A stretch of 64,000 nt of DNA from Erysipelotrichales bacterium. GTDB taxonomy: Bacteria; Bacillota_I; Bacilli_A; Erysipelotrichales; Erysipelotrichaceae. Below the pieces are notes generated by a model. That model had not been told where the DNA came from and searched no databases. It saw only the letters and a program-made list of their open reading frames with translations. Shown here piece by piece: positions 50,250 to 59,893 of the stretch (the stretch's first letter is position 1; every line of letters starts with the position of its first letter). The translations under genes and the position numbers were made by a program. The stretch lies in assembly GCA_910575705.1 (NCBI GenBank), contig CAJTFG010000002.1, forward strand, positions 1 to 64,000, in the 5' to 3' direction.

Positions 50250-51004
50250 CCTCCGGAAAAGGCGGCGTTGGCAAAAGCAGTGTATGTGTGAATATCGGTT
50301 TCCATCTGGCCCGCAAAGGATATCGGGTTTGCATGATCGACTGTGATCTGGGATTGAAAAACCTGGATGTGATGATGGGGTTGGAAAATCGCGTGCTTTA
50401 CGATCTTCGTGATGCTATGGAGGGAAGATGTACATTACAGAAGGCAGTTTTAAAAGACAAGCGGGAAGATAATCTGTATTTGCTGCCGGCTTGCAAATCC
50501 GTGAATTTAAAATATTTTCAGGGAAGCGATCTGAAAGCCGTTGTTGCGGAGCTGAAAAAGAGTTTTGATTACATATTGTTGGATACGCCTGCGGGAATCG
50601 AGTCGGGATTTGTTCACAGCATTGCCTGCTGTGAGCGTGTGATCCTCGTTACGACTTTGGATATCACTGCTGTACAGGATGCCGATCGTATTATCGGTAT
50701 ATTGATGAAGGAGGATATTCAGGATATCGAATTGGTAATCAACCGACTGAATCCAAAGTACATCGAAAAAGGCATTTCCATCCGTTTGGAGGATGCGCTG
50801 TCTTGGCTGTCCATTCCTTTGTTGGGATATGTCTTTGATGATGAGAGCGTCATTCGTGCAAATAATCGCGGCATACCGGTCGCATTAAACCAATCCTCCT
50901 ATATCAATGAATGCTATCAATGTATTGTGAAACGGCTTTTGAAGGAAGATGCTCCGTTACCTAAATATAAGGAAAAAAAGCTTTTTCAGAAACTTTTCGG
51001 CTAA
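50228..51004 (+). CDS. minD: septum site-determining protein MinD
   Basis: MinD (258 aa) is the membrane-associated ATPase that positions MinC. It has the deviant Walker A GKGGVGKSS (residues ~10-18), DCDLGLKNLDVMMGLENR, DTPAGIESGF, and a C-terminal amphipathic membrane-targeting helix (KKLFQKLFG). The GTG start follows AAGGAGG and overlaps minC by 22 bases. A terminator hairpin overlaps its end. Confidence 0.96.
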   Translation: MGQTIAITSGKGGVGKSSVCVNIGFHLARKGYRVCMIDCDLGLKNLDVMMGLENRVLYDLRDAMEGRCTLQKAVLKDKREDNLYLLPACKSVNLKYFQGSDLKAVVAELKKSFDYILLDTPAGIESGFVHSIACCERVILVTTLDITAVQDADRIIGILMKEDIQDIELVINRLNPKYIEKGISIRLEDALSWLSIPLLGYVFDDESVIRANNRGIPVALNQSSYINECYQCIVKRLLKEDAPLPKYKEKKLFQKLFG

Positions 51005-51023
51005 GGGAAAGTTTCTTTTCTTT
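50988..51023 (+). terminator. minD terminator
   Basis: AGAAACTTTTC and GGGAAAGTTTCT form an imperfect stem followed by TTTCTTTTT. Confidence 0.72.
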
Positions 51024-51064
51024 TTACTTGATTGATGATAGAATATACGAAAAGGAGGGTTGTC

Positions 51065-52150
51065 ATGTTTAAAAGGATACTTGTTTATCTGGATACGGTT
51101 TTCAGCCCGAAGGTACTGTTTAAGATCATTGCAGCCCTGACGATCCTCTTTCTTTTGATGAAGACAGATGCGGTATGGGGAAACTGGATATCGCTGTTAA
51201 AATCAATAACACAGCCTTTTATCATCGGATTTATGCTGGCTTATGTCATGCAGCCGATGGTGGATCATATGGTGAGGAAAGGACTTTCGCGAAATCTTGC
51301 GATCGTTATATTATGGGTCGCTTTGATATTGGCGCTGACATTGCTTATCGTTCAGTTGTTCCCTTTGTTGTATGATAAGATTAATGAGTTTTTATCTTCG
51401 GTTATTACGGGTATACGTTGGGTCGGTGATAAATTAAGCACATACGGCGATTTTGACGGGATATTTAAGATTCAGAATTTTACCGATTCTCTGATTAAGA
51501 TGATCCAGCCTTATGATGAATGGCTTCCGAATATCGTTTCCGGACTTCCTGGATTTATGAATACTTTTTTAAATACGATTACCAACACGCTTCTTTCAAT
51601 TATCATCGCGATTTACATGCTGTTTGATTTTCAAAAGATCAAGCAGAACATTGCTCGCTTCTTTAATGTTTTTTATAAGGAGAGCAGTATTTATCTTCAT
51701 CAGATCGATGAAGATGTCAGCATATATCTGAAGTCGTTGTTTCTTTTGATGATCATCAAATTTGTTGAATATTCGGCTTTTTATTTTTTAGTTGGTCATT
51801 CGGATTGGCTGATCGTCGCGCTTCTTGCGTCTATAGGTTTATGGATCCCTTATCTGGGCGGTACGATTGCCAACGTCATCGGTATACTGACCGCCTTGTC
51901 GCTCTCACCGATCCGTATTTTTATCTTGATCATCGGTATCTGCATATTGGCTAATGTGGACGCTTATATCATCTCTCCGCTTGTGCATGAGCGAAGGAGT
52001 GATCTAGGACCGCTTTCTACTTTGTTTGCGGTATTCGCCGGCGGTGTTCTGTATGGAGCTGTCGGTATCATGATTTCCATTCCTGTGGCAATTGCTTTGA
52101 AGAGCATGCTTCAGGTATACGATGAAATGAACAAAAGCGAAGATGTGTAA
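51065..52150 (+). CDS. AI-2E family membrane transporter (YtvI/PerM-like)
   Basis: This 361-aa protein has about eight transmembrane helices and the PerM/AI-2E family pattern: ITQPFIIGFMLAYVMQPMVD near the N-terminus, IGLWIPYLGGTIANVIGILTA, and ISPLVHERRSDLGPLSTLFA near the C-terminus. Members transport signals, sodium or other small solutes, and the substrate here is unknown. ATG 51065 is preceded by AAAAGGAGGG; an upstream in-frame ATG overlaps the promoter area and is rejected. Confidence 0.9.
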   Translation: MFKRILVYLDTVFSPKVLFKIIAALTILFLLMKTDAVWGNWISLLKSITQPFIIGFMLAYVMQPMVDHMVRKGLSRNLAIVILWVALILALTLLIVQLFPLLYDKINEFLSSVITGIRWVGDKLSTYGDFDGIFKIQNFTDSLIKMIQPYDEWLPNIVSGLPGFMNTFLNTITNTLLSIIIAIYMLFDFQKIKQNIARFFNVFYKESSIYLHQIDEDVSIYLKSLFLLMIIKFVEYSAFYFLVGHSDWLIVALLASIGLWIPYLGGTIANVIGILTALSLSPIRIFILIIGICILANVDAYIISPLVHERRSDLGPLSTLFAVFAGGVLYGAVGIMISIPVAIALKSMLQVYDEMNKSEDV

Positions 52151-52171
52151 AAGCAGCTTTTGCTTTTTTTT
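52149..52171 (+). terminator. terminator after the AI-2E-type gene
   Basis: AAAAGCA and TGCTTTT form a short stem followed by T residues. Confidence 0.65.
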
Positions 52172-52243
52172 AGAAATTTTGTCGAGCGAAAGACAGACAA
52201 TATTATACAGATCAGACATATGCTTTAACAAAGGAGGATGTAT

Positions 52244-52816
52244 ATGAATGATCTGAAACATGCCAGAAAGAGGATTCAATCGAGGAGATATTCTCGATCC
52301 GCATATGAAGAGGATAGAGGATCCTCCTGGCTTTTTAAGCTCGTGTATCGTCTGATGATATTCGTCATGTGCATAGGGGTATGCACGCTTGCCTTGCTGA
52401 TCAATCAGAAAATGCAGTGGATCAAACTTCCGGAGGCTTTCACGAATTTTAAAGTTGAGGATGTTTCAAAATGGCTTCCTTTTGAAAATTGGTTTTCTTT
52501 AAAGGATGAAGCGGTTGCTTCTTATCCCACGTATTCTCATATCAAAGATGATCTGTATGCTAACGGTTCCAATACGGTATATACCCTGGGGGATGGTGTC
52601 GTTTTGCATGTGCAGCAAAAAGAGAACGGGAAAGGCAGTGTGACGATTCAGCAGGATAACGGTGTTGTTGTGACATATGGCTCTTTAACTTCGATCAGCA
52701 GTAAACAGGACGAGAGAATTTTGAAAGGGAGCGTTATCGGGACATATGAAGAAACGGTATCCATCGTATGTGTGAAAGAAAATGCAAAAGTGGAGCTGGA
52801 TCAGGCAGGGGTATAA
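52244..52816 (+). CDS. spoIVFA: SpoIVFA-like M23-fold membrane protein
   Basis: This ~190-aa protein has one transmembrane helix (residues ~30-50) and a C-terminal LytM/M23-like region (YTLGDGVVLHVQQKENGKG, NGVVVTYGSLTSI, LKGSVIGTY) without the metal histidines. That is the make-up of SpoIVFA, the inhibitor and scaffold of the SpoIVFB protease. The identity is supported by the following M50 gene, which it overlaps by 35 bases, and by the minCD-spoIVFAB order known from Bacillus. AAAGGAGG precedes the ATG. Confidence 0.82.
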   Translation: MNDLKHARKRIQSRRYSRSAYEEDRGSSWLFKLVYRLMIFVMCIGVCTLALLINQKMQWIKLPEAFTNFKVEDVSKWLPFENWFSLKDEAVASYPTYSHIKDDLYANGSNTVYTLGDGVVLHVQQKENGKGSVTIQQDNGVVVTYGSLTSISSKQDERILKGSVIGTYEETVSIVCVKENAKVELDQAGV

Positions 52817-53594
52817 AGGAAAACTGAAAGTTTCCTGGCTGTGGTGTCTATTTCTGCTGTTTGCCATATATACGAATACGACAAAAACGCTCTGTTATAT
52901 TTTTCTGATGCTATCCGTTCATGAGGGGATGCATGTATTGGCAGGATACATATTTCACTATCCGGTCGAGAAGATCATCATCTATCCGTTTGGCGTATGT
53001 GCGCAGATGGAATATATCGGATACGGAAATATCGCAAAAGAACTTTTGATCGTTGTGGCAGGGCCGTCCGTCCATTTGTTGTTTCCGTATTTTTTCCGTT
53101 GGCTGGCTGCTGTTTCTGTTATTTCATATCCTTATATGGAATACTTGCAGATGTTGAACATGTCTATTTTTATCTTTAACATATTGCCGATCTATCCCTT
53201 AGACGGAGGACGGATCATCCAGTGCCTTGCGCATAGCGTACTGCCTTTTCGCAAAGCGCAGATAAGTACGCTGCTGATCTCTGTAATAAATCTGTATCTT
53301 TTATTTTACTATCGCTTTTTAAGCGGATTGAACGGATGGATCATTCTCGTTTTTTTGGGCTTTCAGATCATTGTCGGTTTCCGTCAGTTGACGCTTGCGC
53401 AAATATCGTTTTATCACTACCGGTATCTGCATCCCGTCAAGGGAAGAGATAAGCTAAACAAAGGGGATGATCTGTATCGCGCCCGTCATAATATCATGTG
53501 GCGCAAAAACGGGTGGATGGATGAACACCAATGGCTGGCTCTGCACTTTCATAGGAAGAGAAAAGATATGAAAAACACAGATCCGATGATATGA
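52782..53594 (+). CDS. spoIVFB: SpoIVFB-like M50 site-2 protease
   Basis: SpoIVFB is the intramembrane metalloprotease that cuts pro-sigma-K in the mother cell. The 270-aa product has the zinc site HEGMH (in LSVHEGMHVLAGY), the third ligand segment NILPIYPLDGGRI, and about six helices. Its C-terminal basic tail corresponds to the region that binds sigma-K in Bacillus. The start overlaps spoIVFA by 35 bases. No rplU follows, unlike in Bacillus. Confidence 0.9.
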   Translation: MQKWSWIRQGYKGKLKVSWLWCLFLLFAIYTNTTKTLCYIFLMLSVHEGMHVLAGYIFHYPVEKIIIYPFGVCAQMEYIGYGNIAKELLIVVAGPSVHLLFPYFFRWLAAVSVISYPYMEYLQMLNMSIFIFNILPIYPLDGGRIIQCLAHSVLPFRKAQISTLLISVINLYLLFYYRFLSGLNGWIILVFLGFQIIVGFRQLTLAQISFYHYRYLHPVKGRDKLNKGDDLYRARHNIMWRKNGWMDEHQWLALHFHRKRKDMKNTDPMI

Positions 53595-53624
53595 GAAAAA
53601 AGGTATTCGCTGTATGTTGATTTA

Positions 53625-53633
53625 TGATATAAT
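53625..53633 (+). promoter_or_regulatory. promoter of the ZnuA-like lipoprotein gene
   Basis: TGATATAAT is an extended -10 located 23 bases before the start codon. Confidence 0.55.
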
Positions 53634-53656
53634 TTAAAACAAGGAGGGTGAGTTTC

Positions 53657-54613
53657 ATGAAAACAAAGCTTTTTCTTGTTTTTTTGTTATCCTTGTCATT
53701 GCTGAGCGGATGTGCCCCTAAAAAACCGAAAGTATGTACGACCGTGTATCCTGTAGAGTATCTGGTTTCCAGAATTGGTGGAGACTATGTGGATACGTGT
53801 AATATAAGTGAAAACAATATGATCCAGCGGACTTCCATTAAAGAGAATTATATGGATGAACTGGACGATGCTTCTGCCTTGTTTTATATCGGAGGTTTGG
53901 AACCGTATATGGAGATGTATTTAGATGATATACGTGACAGCGGCGCCATGATGGTAGATTTAAGTACGACGAGCGGTATTTATGATTTTAAACGCTACAG
54001 TTTGTCTGTTTTGGATGGTAAAGAAGTCGTTGCGGAATCTCCGTATTATGACAGTGATGTTTTCCGTACGATCGATATGTATGAAACAGATCCGTTTTTA
54101 TGGATGGATGCGATCGCGATGACGAGCATGGGCAGTACGATCCGTGATTTTCTGAAACAGGAATATCCGGAGTATTCGAAAGCATTTGATGAGAACTATA
54201 ATACGCTGGAAACGGATTTAGCGCGTTTAGATGCTGATTATCAGACATTGAAAGAAAGCGGAAAGACGATCTCATTTGTATCGATGTCCGCAAGCTTTGG
54301 CAGCTGGCAGAAATCATACGGCATTCGCGTGTATCCGATAAGCTTATCGAAATACGGAGCGCTTCCTAACGAAGTGCAGTTAGCCGAGATAAAAAAGAGA
54401 ATCGTTAATGACGGTGTGCACTATATCGTTAAGGAACAAAATCTTCCGGAAGATATGCAGGAACTGTATGAGCGTCTGACCAGCGAGTTGGGACTTACCT
54501 CTGTGGATATTCATAATCTGTCCAGTCTGACAGAAAACGATCAGCAGGAAAATCGCAATTATCTGTCGCTGATGTATCGCAATCTGGAGATTCTGGAAAG
54601 CATAGAACAGTAA
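53657..54613 (+). CDS. ZnuA/AdcA-fold lipoprotein lacking metal histidines
   Basis: The 318-aa protein has a lipoprotein signal (LSLLSGC) and the outline of metal-binding proteins of zinc/manganese ABC transporters. The three histidine ligands are replaced: NNMIQRTS stands for the usual NPHxxEPT, DPFLWMDA for DPHxWLDP, and SMSASFGSWQ for xHxAFGYL. The fold markers (FYIGGLEPYMEMYLD, VHYIVKEQNL) remain. It therefore probably does not bind zinc in the normal way. No transporter genes are next to it. AGGAGGGTGA precedes ATG 53657, which is preferred over GTG 53648. Confidence 0.82.
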   Translation: MKTKLFLVFLLSLSLLSGCAPKKPKVCTTVYPVEYLVSRIGGDYVDTCNISENNMIQRTSIKENYMDELDDASALFYIGGLEPYMEMYLDDIRDSGAMMVDLSTTSGIYDFKRYSLSVLDGKEVVAESPYYDSDVFRTIDMYETDPFLWMDAIAMTSMGSTIRDFLKQEYPEYSKAFDENYNTLETDLARLDADYQTLKESGKTISFVSMSASFGSWQKSYGIRVYPISLSKYGALPNEVQLAEIKKRIVNDGVHYIVKEQNLPEDMQELYERLTSELGLTSVDIHNLSSLTENDQQENRNYLSLMYRNLEILESIEQ

Positions 54614-54617
54614 AATA

Positions 54618-54652
54618 AATGTCCCTGAGAGTGATCAGGGACATTTTCTTTT
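54618..54652 (+). terminator. terminator after the ZnuA-like gene
   Basis: AATGTCCCTGA and TCAGGGACATT form an 11-bp stem followed by TTCTTTT. Confidence 0.9.
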
Positions 54653-54669
54653 ATATCATAGAGGAAATG

Positions 54670-54678
54670 TGATAAAAT
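54670..54678 (+). promoter_or_regulatory. polA promoter (extended -10)
   Basis: TGATAAAAT lies 26 bases before the polA start. Confidence 0.5.
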
Positions 54679-54704
54679 AATTACCATACGGAGGCTTATC
54701 AAAT

Positions 54705-57290
54705 ATGAAAAAACTATTGCTTATCGATGGAAATAATATGTTGTTTAAAGCATATCATGCGACGTTGTACGGAAGGATGATGACGACCTCTAACGGAATC
54801 CCGACCAATGCCGTTTTCGGATTTATCCATATGATTCAAAAAGCGCTGCAGCAGATTCAGCCGGACTATGTATTGGTGGCCTGGGACAGCGGAAAGCCGA
54901 CGTTTCGTCATGAGCATTATAAGGAATATAAAGGAACGCGAAAGGAAGTAGATGAAGCTTTGATCGTCCAATTTCCTATCGTGAGGGAATACTTGGATGC
55001 ATACGGACTTTATCGGTATGAATGCGATGGCATTGAAGCAGACGATATCATCGGAACGATGGCGAAAGGCCATCCTGATTATGAGATACATATTTTGTCC
55101 AGTGATAAGGATTTATGGCAGTTGATCGATTCCACGACGGATATTTATGTCATGAAAAAAGGGCTCAGTGAGATCGAGGTCATCAATGAGCATGTATTAA
55201 AAGAGAAAATGGGATTGGTGCCTCAGCAGATCGTCGATCTGAAAGCGTTGATGGGAGATGCTTCCGATAATATTCCGGGGGTGCCCGGCGTTGGAGAAAA
55301 AACGGCTTTGAAGCTGTTGGCTCAATATGAAACTTTGGAAAACGTATATGCTCATGTTTTTGAGATCAAAGGAAAGCTGAAAGAGAAGATCGTCGATAAT
55401 AAGGATAAAGCCTTTATGTCCAAGTTTTTGGCAACGATCAAGACCGATGCTCCATTGCCGTTTCAGATGGATGATTTAAAGTATCATGAGCCATCTGCTG
55501 AACTGTATGATTTTTATCGCAAATATGAGATGAATTCTCTTTTAAAAGAAGAAGTGAAGGAAGAGAAACCGAAACTGGAGCTTTCTTTTCAGGTCGTTTC
55601 TTCTCTTTCGGAGGATATGTTACATAAAGAGACCGTGTTATGGGCGGATCATGACTGTGAGAATTATTATGATACGCAACTATATGGCTTCGGAGTCGGT
55701 ACGAACGATACACTGGAATATATTTCGTTGGAAGATGCGAAAAAAGATGCTGTCTTTTTAGCGTATCTGAAAGGAGACGATCGTAAGATAACGATTGATG
55801 CGAAGATGCTCTATCATATATGTTCTTGCCATGGATTGCCATTGCCTTCAGCAGTATTTGACAGTGTTATCGCGGCATTTTTACTGGATGGGTCAATCAA
55901 TGATTACGATAAGTTGTTGGATCGTTATCAACTGCACAGCGGTCCTAGCAAAGAAGAGGTGTACGGTAAAAAAGGAAAACCGAAGCTGGTGGATGAAGAC
56001 AGCCGTTTGCAATATGTAAAAACGCAGATGGAACAGCTTTTAAGCATAAAGAATACGTTAGTCGAAGGTTTGTGCAGTACGGATATGATGGATCTGTTTG
56101 AGGAATTGGAGATGCCTTTAACAAAGGTTTTATTTAAGATGGAAGAAAACGGCGTATGTACTGATCCGCATGTATTGGATGATATTGCGATACGCATGTC
56201 AAAGAAGATCGATGAGATCAGCGCTCAGATATATGAGATCGCCGGTTATGAATTCAATATCAATTCTCCTAAGCAGCTGGCCGTCGTCTTATACGATGAG
56301 CTCGGATTGAAGGCCGGTAAAAAGAGGAGCACTGCCGTTGATGTCTTGGAAAAGTTCATTCACGTTCATCCGATCATTTCTCTGCTGATGGAGCATCGCA
56401 AATATGCAAAGATATACAGTACGTATGCGGTTGGTTTAAGCAAGCATATCCAAAGAGATGGCAAGATCCATACGATCTTTAATCAGACGCTTACACAGAC
56501 GGGAAGACTGTCTTCCAGTGAGCCTAATCTGCAAAATATATCCGTGCGGGATGAAGAAGGCAAAGAAGTTCGCAAGGCATTTGTCGCAAGTGAAGGGCAT
56601 GTTTTGATGTCGGCGGACTATTCGCAGATCGAGCTGCGAATGCTTGCTCATATGGCAGATGAACGTGAGATGATCGAAGCGTTCCTTACGGGAATCGATA
56701 TTCATACTAAGACGGCGATGGAGATTTACGATGTGTCTGCGGAAAACGTGACGGACGCTATGCGCCGCAATGCGAAAACGGTAAATTTCGGTATCGTATA
56801 TGGACAAAGCGAGTATGGGTTAAGTGAGCAGCTAGCGATCTCACGTGCAGAAGCAAAGCGTTTTATTGAGAAATATTTCTCCTCTTATCCGAAGATTAAG
56901 ATATTTATGGATGATGTTATTGAATACTGCAAGGAACATGGCTATGTCAAAACGCTGTTCAATCGCCGTCGCTATATTCCGGAGATCCATGATAAAAATC
57001 ATATGACGAGAGAGTTCGGCAAGCGGGCAGCGATGAATGCTCCGATTCAGGGAAGTGCAGCGGATTTGATTAAAAAGGCGATGATCTTGATCGATCGACG
57101 TATGCAGGAAGAGCATATGAAATCGACGATGATCTTGCAAATTCACGATGAGCTTATCTTCGATGTTGCAGAAGATGAGATCGATGCGATGAAACAGCTG
57201 ATCGAAGACGGCATGCAGCATGCGATGTGTCTGCGGGTGCCGCTAATTGCCGAAGCGAATTATGCGCGTTCATGGTATGATGCAAAGTAG
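54705..57290 (+). CDS. polA: DNA polymerase I
   Basis: This 861-aa enzyme joins Okazaki fragments and fills repair gaps. The N-terminal 5' nuclease domain (LLIDGNNMLFKAYHA, IEADDIIGTMAKG, ALMGDASDNIPGVPGVGEKT) covers about residues 1-290. A vestigial 3'-5' exonuclease domain follows, lacking the DxE motif (ADHDCENYYD), as in many Firmicutes. The polymerase domain has SADYSQIELRMLAH, KTVNFGIVYG and QIHDELIFDV. GGAGG precedes the ATG. It is the first gene of the polA-mutM-coaE-dnaB-dnaI series. Confidence 0.97.
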   Translation: MKKLLLIDGNNMLFKAYHATLYGRMMTTSNGIPTNAVFGFIHMIQKALQQIQPDYVLVAWDSGKPTFRHEHYKEYKGTRKEVDEALIVQFPIVREYLDAYGLYRYECDGIEADDIIGTMAKGHPDYEIHILSSDKDLWQLIDSTTDIYVMKKGLSEIEVINEHVLKEKMGLVPQQIVDLKALMGDASDNIPGVPGVGEKTALKLLAQYETLENVYAHVFEIKGKLKEKIVDNKDKAFMSKFLATIKTDAPLPFQMDDLKYHEPSAELYDFYRKYEMNSLLKEEVKEEKPKLELSFQVVSSLSEDMLHKETVLWADHDCENYYDTQLYGFGVGTNDTLEYISLEDAKKDAVFLAYLKGDDRKITIDAKMLYHICSCHGLPLPSAVFDSVIAAFLLDGSINDYDKLLDRYQLHSGPSKEEVYGKKGKPKLVDEDSRLQYVKTQMEQLLSIKNTLVEGLCSTDMMDLFEELEMPLTKVLFKMEENGVCTDPHVLDDIAIRMSKKIDEISAQIYEIAGYEFNINSPKQLAVVLYDELGLKAGKKRSTAVDVLEKFIHVHPIISLLMEHRKYAKIYSTYAVGLSKHIQRDGKIHTIFNQTLTQTGRLSSSEPNLQNISVRDEEGKEVRKAFVASEGHVLMSADYSQIELRMLAHMADEREMIEAFLTGIDIHTKTAMEIYDVSAENVTDAMRRNAKTVNFGIVYGQSEYGLSEQLAISRAEAKRFIEKYFSSYPKIKIFMDDVIEYCKEHGYVKTLFNRRRYIPEIHDKNHMTREFGKRAAMNAPIQGSAADLIKKAMILIDRRMQEEHMKSTMILQIHDELIFDVAEDEIDAMKQLIEDGMQHAMCLRVPLIAEANYARSWYDAK

Positions 57291-57298
57291 GTGATCTT

Positions 57299-58129
57299 AT
57301 GCCGGAATTACCAGAAGTTGAAACGGTTCGCCGAACGCTGGAATATCAGTTGGGACATCCGACATTTTCCTATGTGGATATTCGTTGGGATAAGATCATC
57401 GCTTATCCGGAGCCGATGACATTTTCCCAGACGCTGATAAAAAAACAGATTCGGGGCTATGAGCGAATCGGTAAATATTTGATTTTTGATTTGGGAAGTC
57501 ATGAATTGATCTGTCACCTTCGCATGGAAGGAAAGTTTTATGTAGAAGATAAAGATGCACCGTATGATCGAAAGCATACGCATGTGTTTATGGGGTTTAC
57601 TGATGGACGAGAGCTGCGTTATCATGATACGCGCAAGTTTGGAAGGATGTATGTATACGAAAAGAAAGATCGAATGGAATATCCGATCTTTCGTTCCATC
57701 GGGTATGATGCGTTTGATGAACGGCTGAATGAAGGTTATCTTTATGAGCAGCTGCATCGCCGCCGTATACCTTTAAAGCAGGCGCTGTTAGATCAGAGCA
57801 TCATTGCCGGCATCGGTAATATCTACGCCAATGAGATCTGCTTTGCATGCCGGCTGCATCCGCAGACGAAGACGAATCGTCTGCGCAAGAAAGACTGTGC
57901 TTTGATCCTGATGCATACAAGGCGTATTTTACAAGGAGCAGTACGCGCGGGAGGGACGACGATTCGTTCCTATACATCATCTTTAGGCGTGCATGGGAGA
58001 TTTCAGTTAAAGTTAAAAGTACATGCGAGAGAAAACGAGGAGTGTCCGGTATGTCATACGAAAATTCAAAAGATAAAGGTAGCCGCCAGAGGAACTTACT
58101 TTTGTCCGCAATGCCAGAAAAGAAGATGA
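57299..58129 (+). CDS. mutM: formamidopyrimidine-DNA glycosylase
   Basis: MutM removes 8-oxoguanine and formamidopyrimidines from DNA. The 276-aa product has the N-terminal catalytic PELPEVETVRRTL, IGKYLIFDLGSHELICHLRM, GIGNIYANEICF, and a C-terminal zinc finger with CPVCHTK and FCPQCQKR. It follows polA by 8 bases and overlaps coaE by 4 bases (ATGA). Confidence 0.97.
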   Translation: MPELPEVETVRRTLEYQLGHPTFSYVDIRWDKIIAYPEPMTFSQTLIKKQIRGYERIGKYLIFDLGSHELICHLRMEGKFYVEDKDAPYDRKHTHVFMGFTDGRELRYHDTRKFGRMYVYEKKDRMEYPIFRSIGYDAFDERLNEGYLYEQLHRRRIPLKQALLDQSIIAGIGNIYANEICFACRLHPQTKTNRLRKKDCALILMHTRRILQGAVRAGGTTIRSYTSSLGVHGRFQLKLKVHARENEECPVCHTKIQKIKVAARGTYFCPQCQKRR

Positions 58130-58728
58130 AAGTCATCGCGTTGACAGGAGTGATTGGAGCGGGGAAATCCAGTGTGATCGCGATATTGCGGGAGCTCGGC
58201 ATCTCGGTGATCGATTGCGATGATATCAATGAGCAGCTGCAGCAACCGCAGGAGGAAGGATATCGCCAGATCATAAAGGTGTTTGGAGAGGATATTCTGG
58301 ATGCAAATCTCTGTATTGATAAAGCAAAACTCGGGAGCATCGTCTTTCATGATGAAGAAAAGAAACAGCAGCTGGAAGCTATTATGCATCCGTTGATCCG
58401 GCAGCGCATTCGCATGCAGCTGGCAAGATCTGTCGAGAGTATGGCAGTTGTGGAAGTTCCTTTGCTGTTTGAAATACATTGGGAATCTTATTTTGATGAA
58501 ATATGGGTGGTTACCTGTCAGGAAGATATCCTGCTTGAGCGACTGAGAGAGCAGCGGCATGTTGCGAAAGAGGAAGCATTGCTTCGTATGGCGCATCAGT
58601 GGAGTCAGGAAGAAAAGATAAAGCATGCGGATCACATTTTGCATAATGATACGAGCCGTGAAGATTTGAAGAAACAGATCATAGATATCTTGAGAAAGGA
58701 AGACCTATATGCTGAAAACGGAAGATAA
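58126..58728 (+). CDS. coaE: dephospho-CoA kinase
   Basis: CoaE carries out the last step of coenzyme A synthesis. The 200-aa product starts MKVIALTGVIGAGKSSVIAI with the P-loop GVIGAGKSS and has VIDCDDINEQL, HPLIRQRI, and VEVPLLFEIHWESYFDEIW. The ATG at 58126 overlaps the mutM stop; a much longer in-frame opening inside mutM is not used. It overlaps dnaB by 20 bases. Confidence 0.95.
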   Translation: MKVIALTGVIGAGKSSVIAILRELGISVIDCDDINEQLQQPQEEGYRQIIKVFGEDILDANLCIDKAKLGSIVFHDEEKKQQLEAIMHPLIRQRIRMQLARSVESMAVVEVPLLFEIHWESYFDEIWVVTCQEDILLERLREQRHVAKEEALLRMAHQWSQEEKIKHADHILHNDTSREDLKKQIIDILRKEDLYAENGR

Positions 58729-59893
58729 ACTGAAAATTGAAATGCTTCATACGATGGCGCCGTCGCAGCTGGCTTCTTTTCAGATGCTTTATCAACCGCT
58801 GATCGGAAAGGATGCCGCTTGTCTTTATGAAGTTCTGTCTTCCATGGCGGTAATGAATGCGAAGATCAAAAATCATCGTATCCTTCCCGAACTGACAGGT
58901 CTCTCTATAGAACGAATCGAGAAAAGCCGTCATGTACTGGAGCAGTATTTGTTGATGAAGACGTATTATCAAGGCATGAGCAATACGTATATCTATCAGC
59001 TTTTTGCGCCGAAAGAGGGCGATGACTTCCTGCGCCATGAGGTGTTCGGAAGACTGTATATGAGCAAAATGGGAAAACAGGTTTATGAATTTAATAAGCT
59101 TACCTTTTCTCGCAGCTCTTTGAATAAAGAACAATATGAAGAGATCACCATTCCGATCGAGAACGTATTGAAAGAAAACTGGGAAGAACGGCAGGAAGAG
59201 CAGTTTTTGAAGCTGCGTCCCGATTCGACATCCATATCGGGCGATATGCCGCTGCATTTCAACTTTGATCGATTTCTTCAGGAAACTTCTGCAATCGTAT
59301 TTCCTGCGGGGGAGCGCAATGAAAAAAATCTTCGTTTGATCGGAGAATTGGCTACAATCTATGGCATCGGTATACAGGAGATGAAAAAGCTGGTAGGTCA
59401 GAGCATGGATTTGAAGACCAACCGTTTAAATCATGACAAACTGAAAGCAAAGGCGCGTTCTTCAAGGACGGAATATGAGGGAAGTATGCAAACTCCGTAT
59501 CTTTTGCCTCCGGTACGTTTTTTGCAGCAGAAGCAGCATGGTATAGAAGTTACGAAAAGCGATAAGCAGCTTGTTGAAACTCTGATTTATCAATATAAGA
59601 TGAAGCCGGATGTCGTAAATGTTTTACTGGAATATGTATTGAGGAAAACAGATCAGCGGCTTTCGAAAGCGTATGTTGAAAAAATAGCCGGCGTGTGGAT
59701 CCGCCTGCAGCTGGATACGTATGAAAAAGCATTGCAGTATATAGAAAAGGAAGAACAGAAAGCAGGCGGATATGTTTCAAAGAACAAAAAACTTCCGGAC
59801 TGGGTGATCGAAGATGAGAAGCCTTCTGCGAAGGAAGAAGTGTTTGATGAAGAAGAATATCGAAAAGAATTAGAAAAAATGAGGAAATCATAA
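58709..59893 (+). CDS. dnaB: replication initiation and membrane attachment protein DnaB
   Basis: Firmicute DnaB is a helicase loader and is unrelated to the E. coli helicase of the same name. The 394-aa product has an N-terminal helical domain (ASFQMLYQPLIGKDAACLYE) and a C-terminal DnaD-like region near residues 280-345 (DKQLVETLIYQYKMKPDVVN, RKTDQRLSKAYVEKIA). An acidic tail ends the protein. GAAAGGA precedes the ATG, and its stop overlaps the dnaI start by one base. Confidence 0.92.
   Translation: MLKTEDKLKIEMLHTMAPSQLASFQMLYQPLIGKDAACLYEVLSSMAVMNAKIKNHRILPELTGLSIERIEKSRHVLEQYLLMKTYYQGMSNTYIYQLFAPKEGDDFLRHEVFGRLYMSKMGKQVYEFNKLTFSRSSLNKEQYEEITIPIENVLKENWEERQEEQFLKLRPDSTSISGDMPLHFNFDRFLQETSAIVFPAGERNEKNLRLIGELATIYGIGIQEMKKLVGQSMDLKTNRLNHDKLKAKARSSRTEYEGSMQTPYLLPPVRFLQQKQHGIEVTKSDKQLVETLIYQYKMKPDVVNVLLEYVLRKTDQRLSKAYVEKIAGVWIRLQLDTYEKALQYIEKEEQKAGGYVSKNKKLPDWVIEDEKPSAKEEVFDEEEYRKELEKMRKS

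Noticed and set aside
57847..58125. Long N-terminal extension of coaE
   Set aside because: It lies inside mutM in another frame; the true coaE start is the ATG overlapping the mutM stop, just before the P-loop strand.
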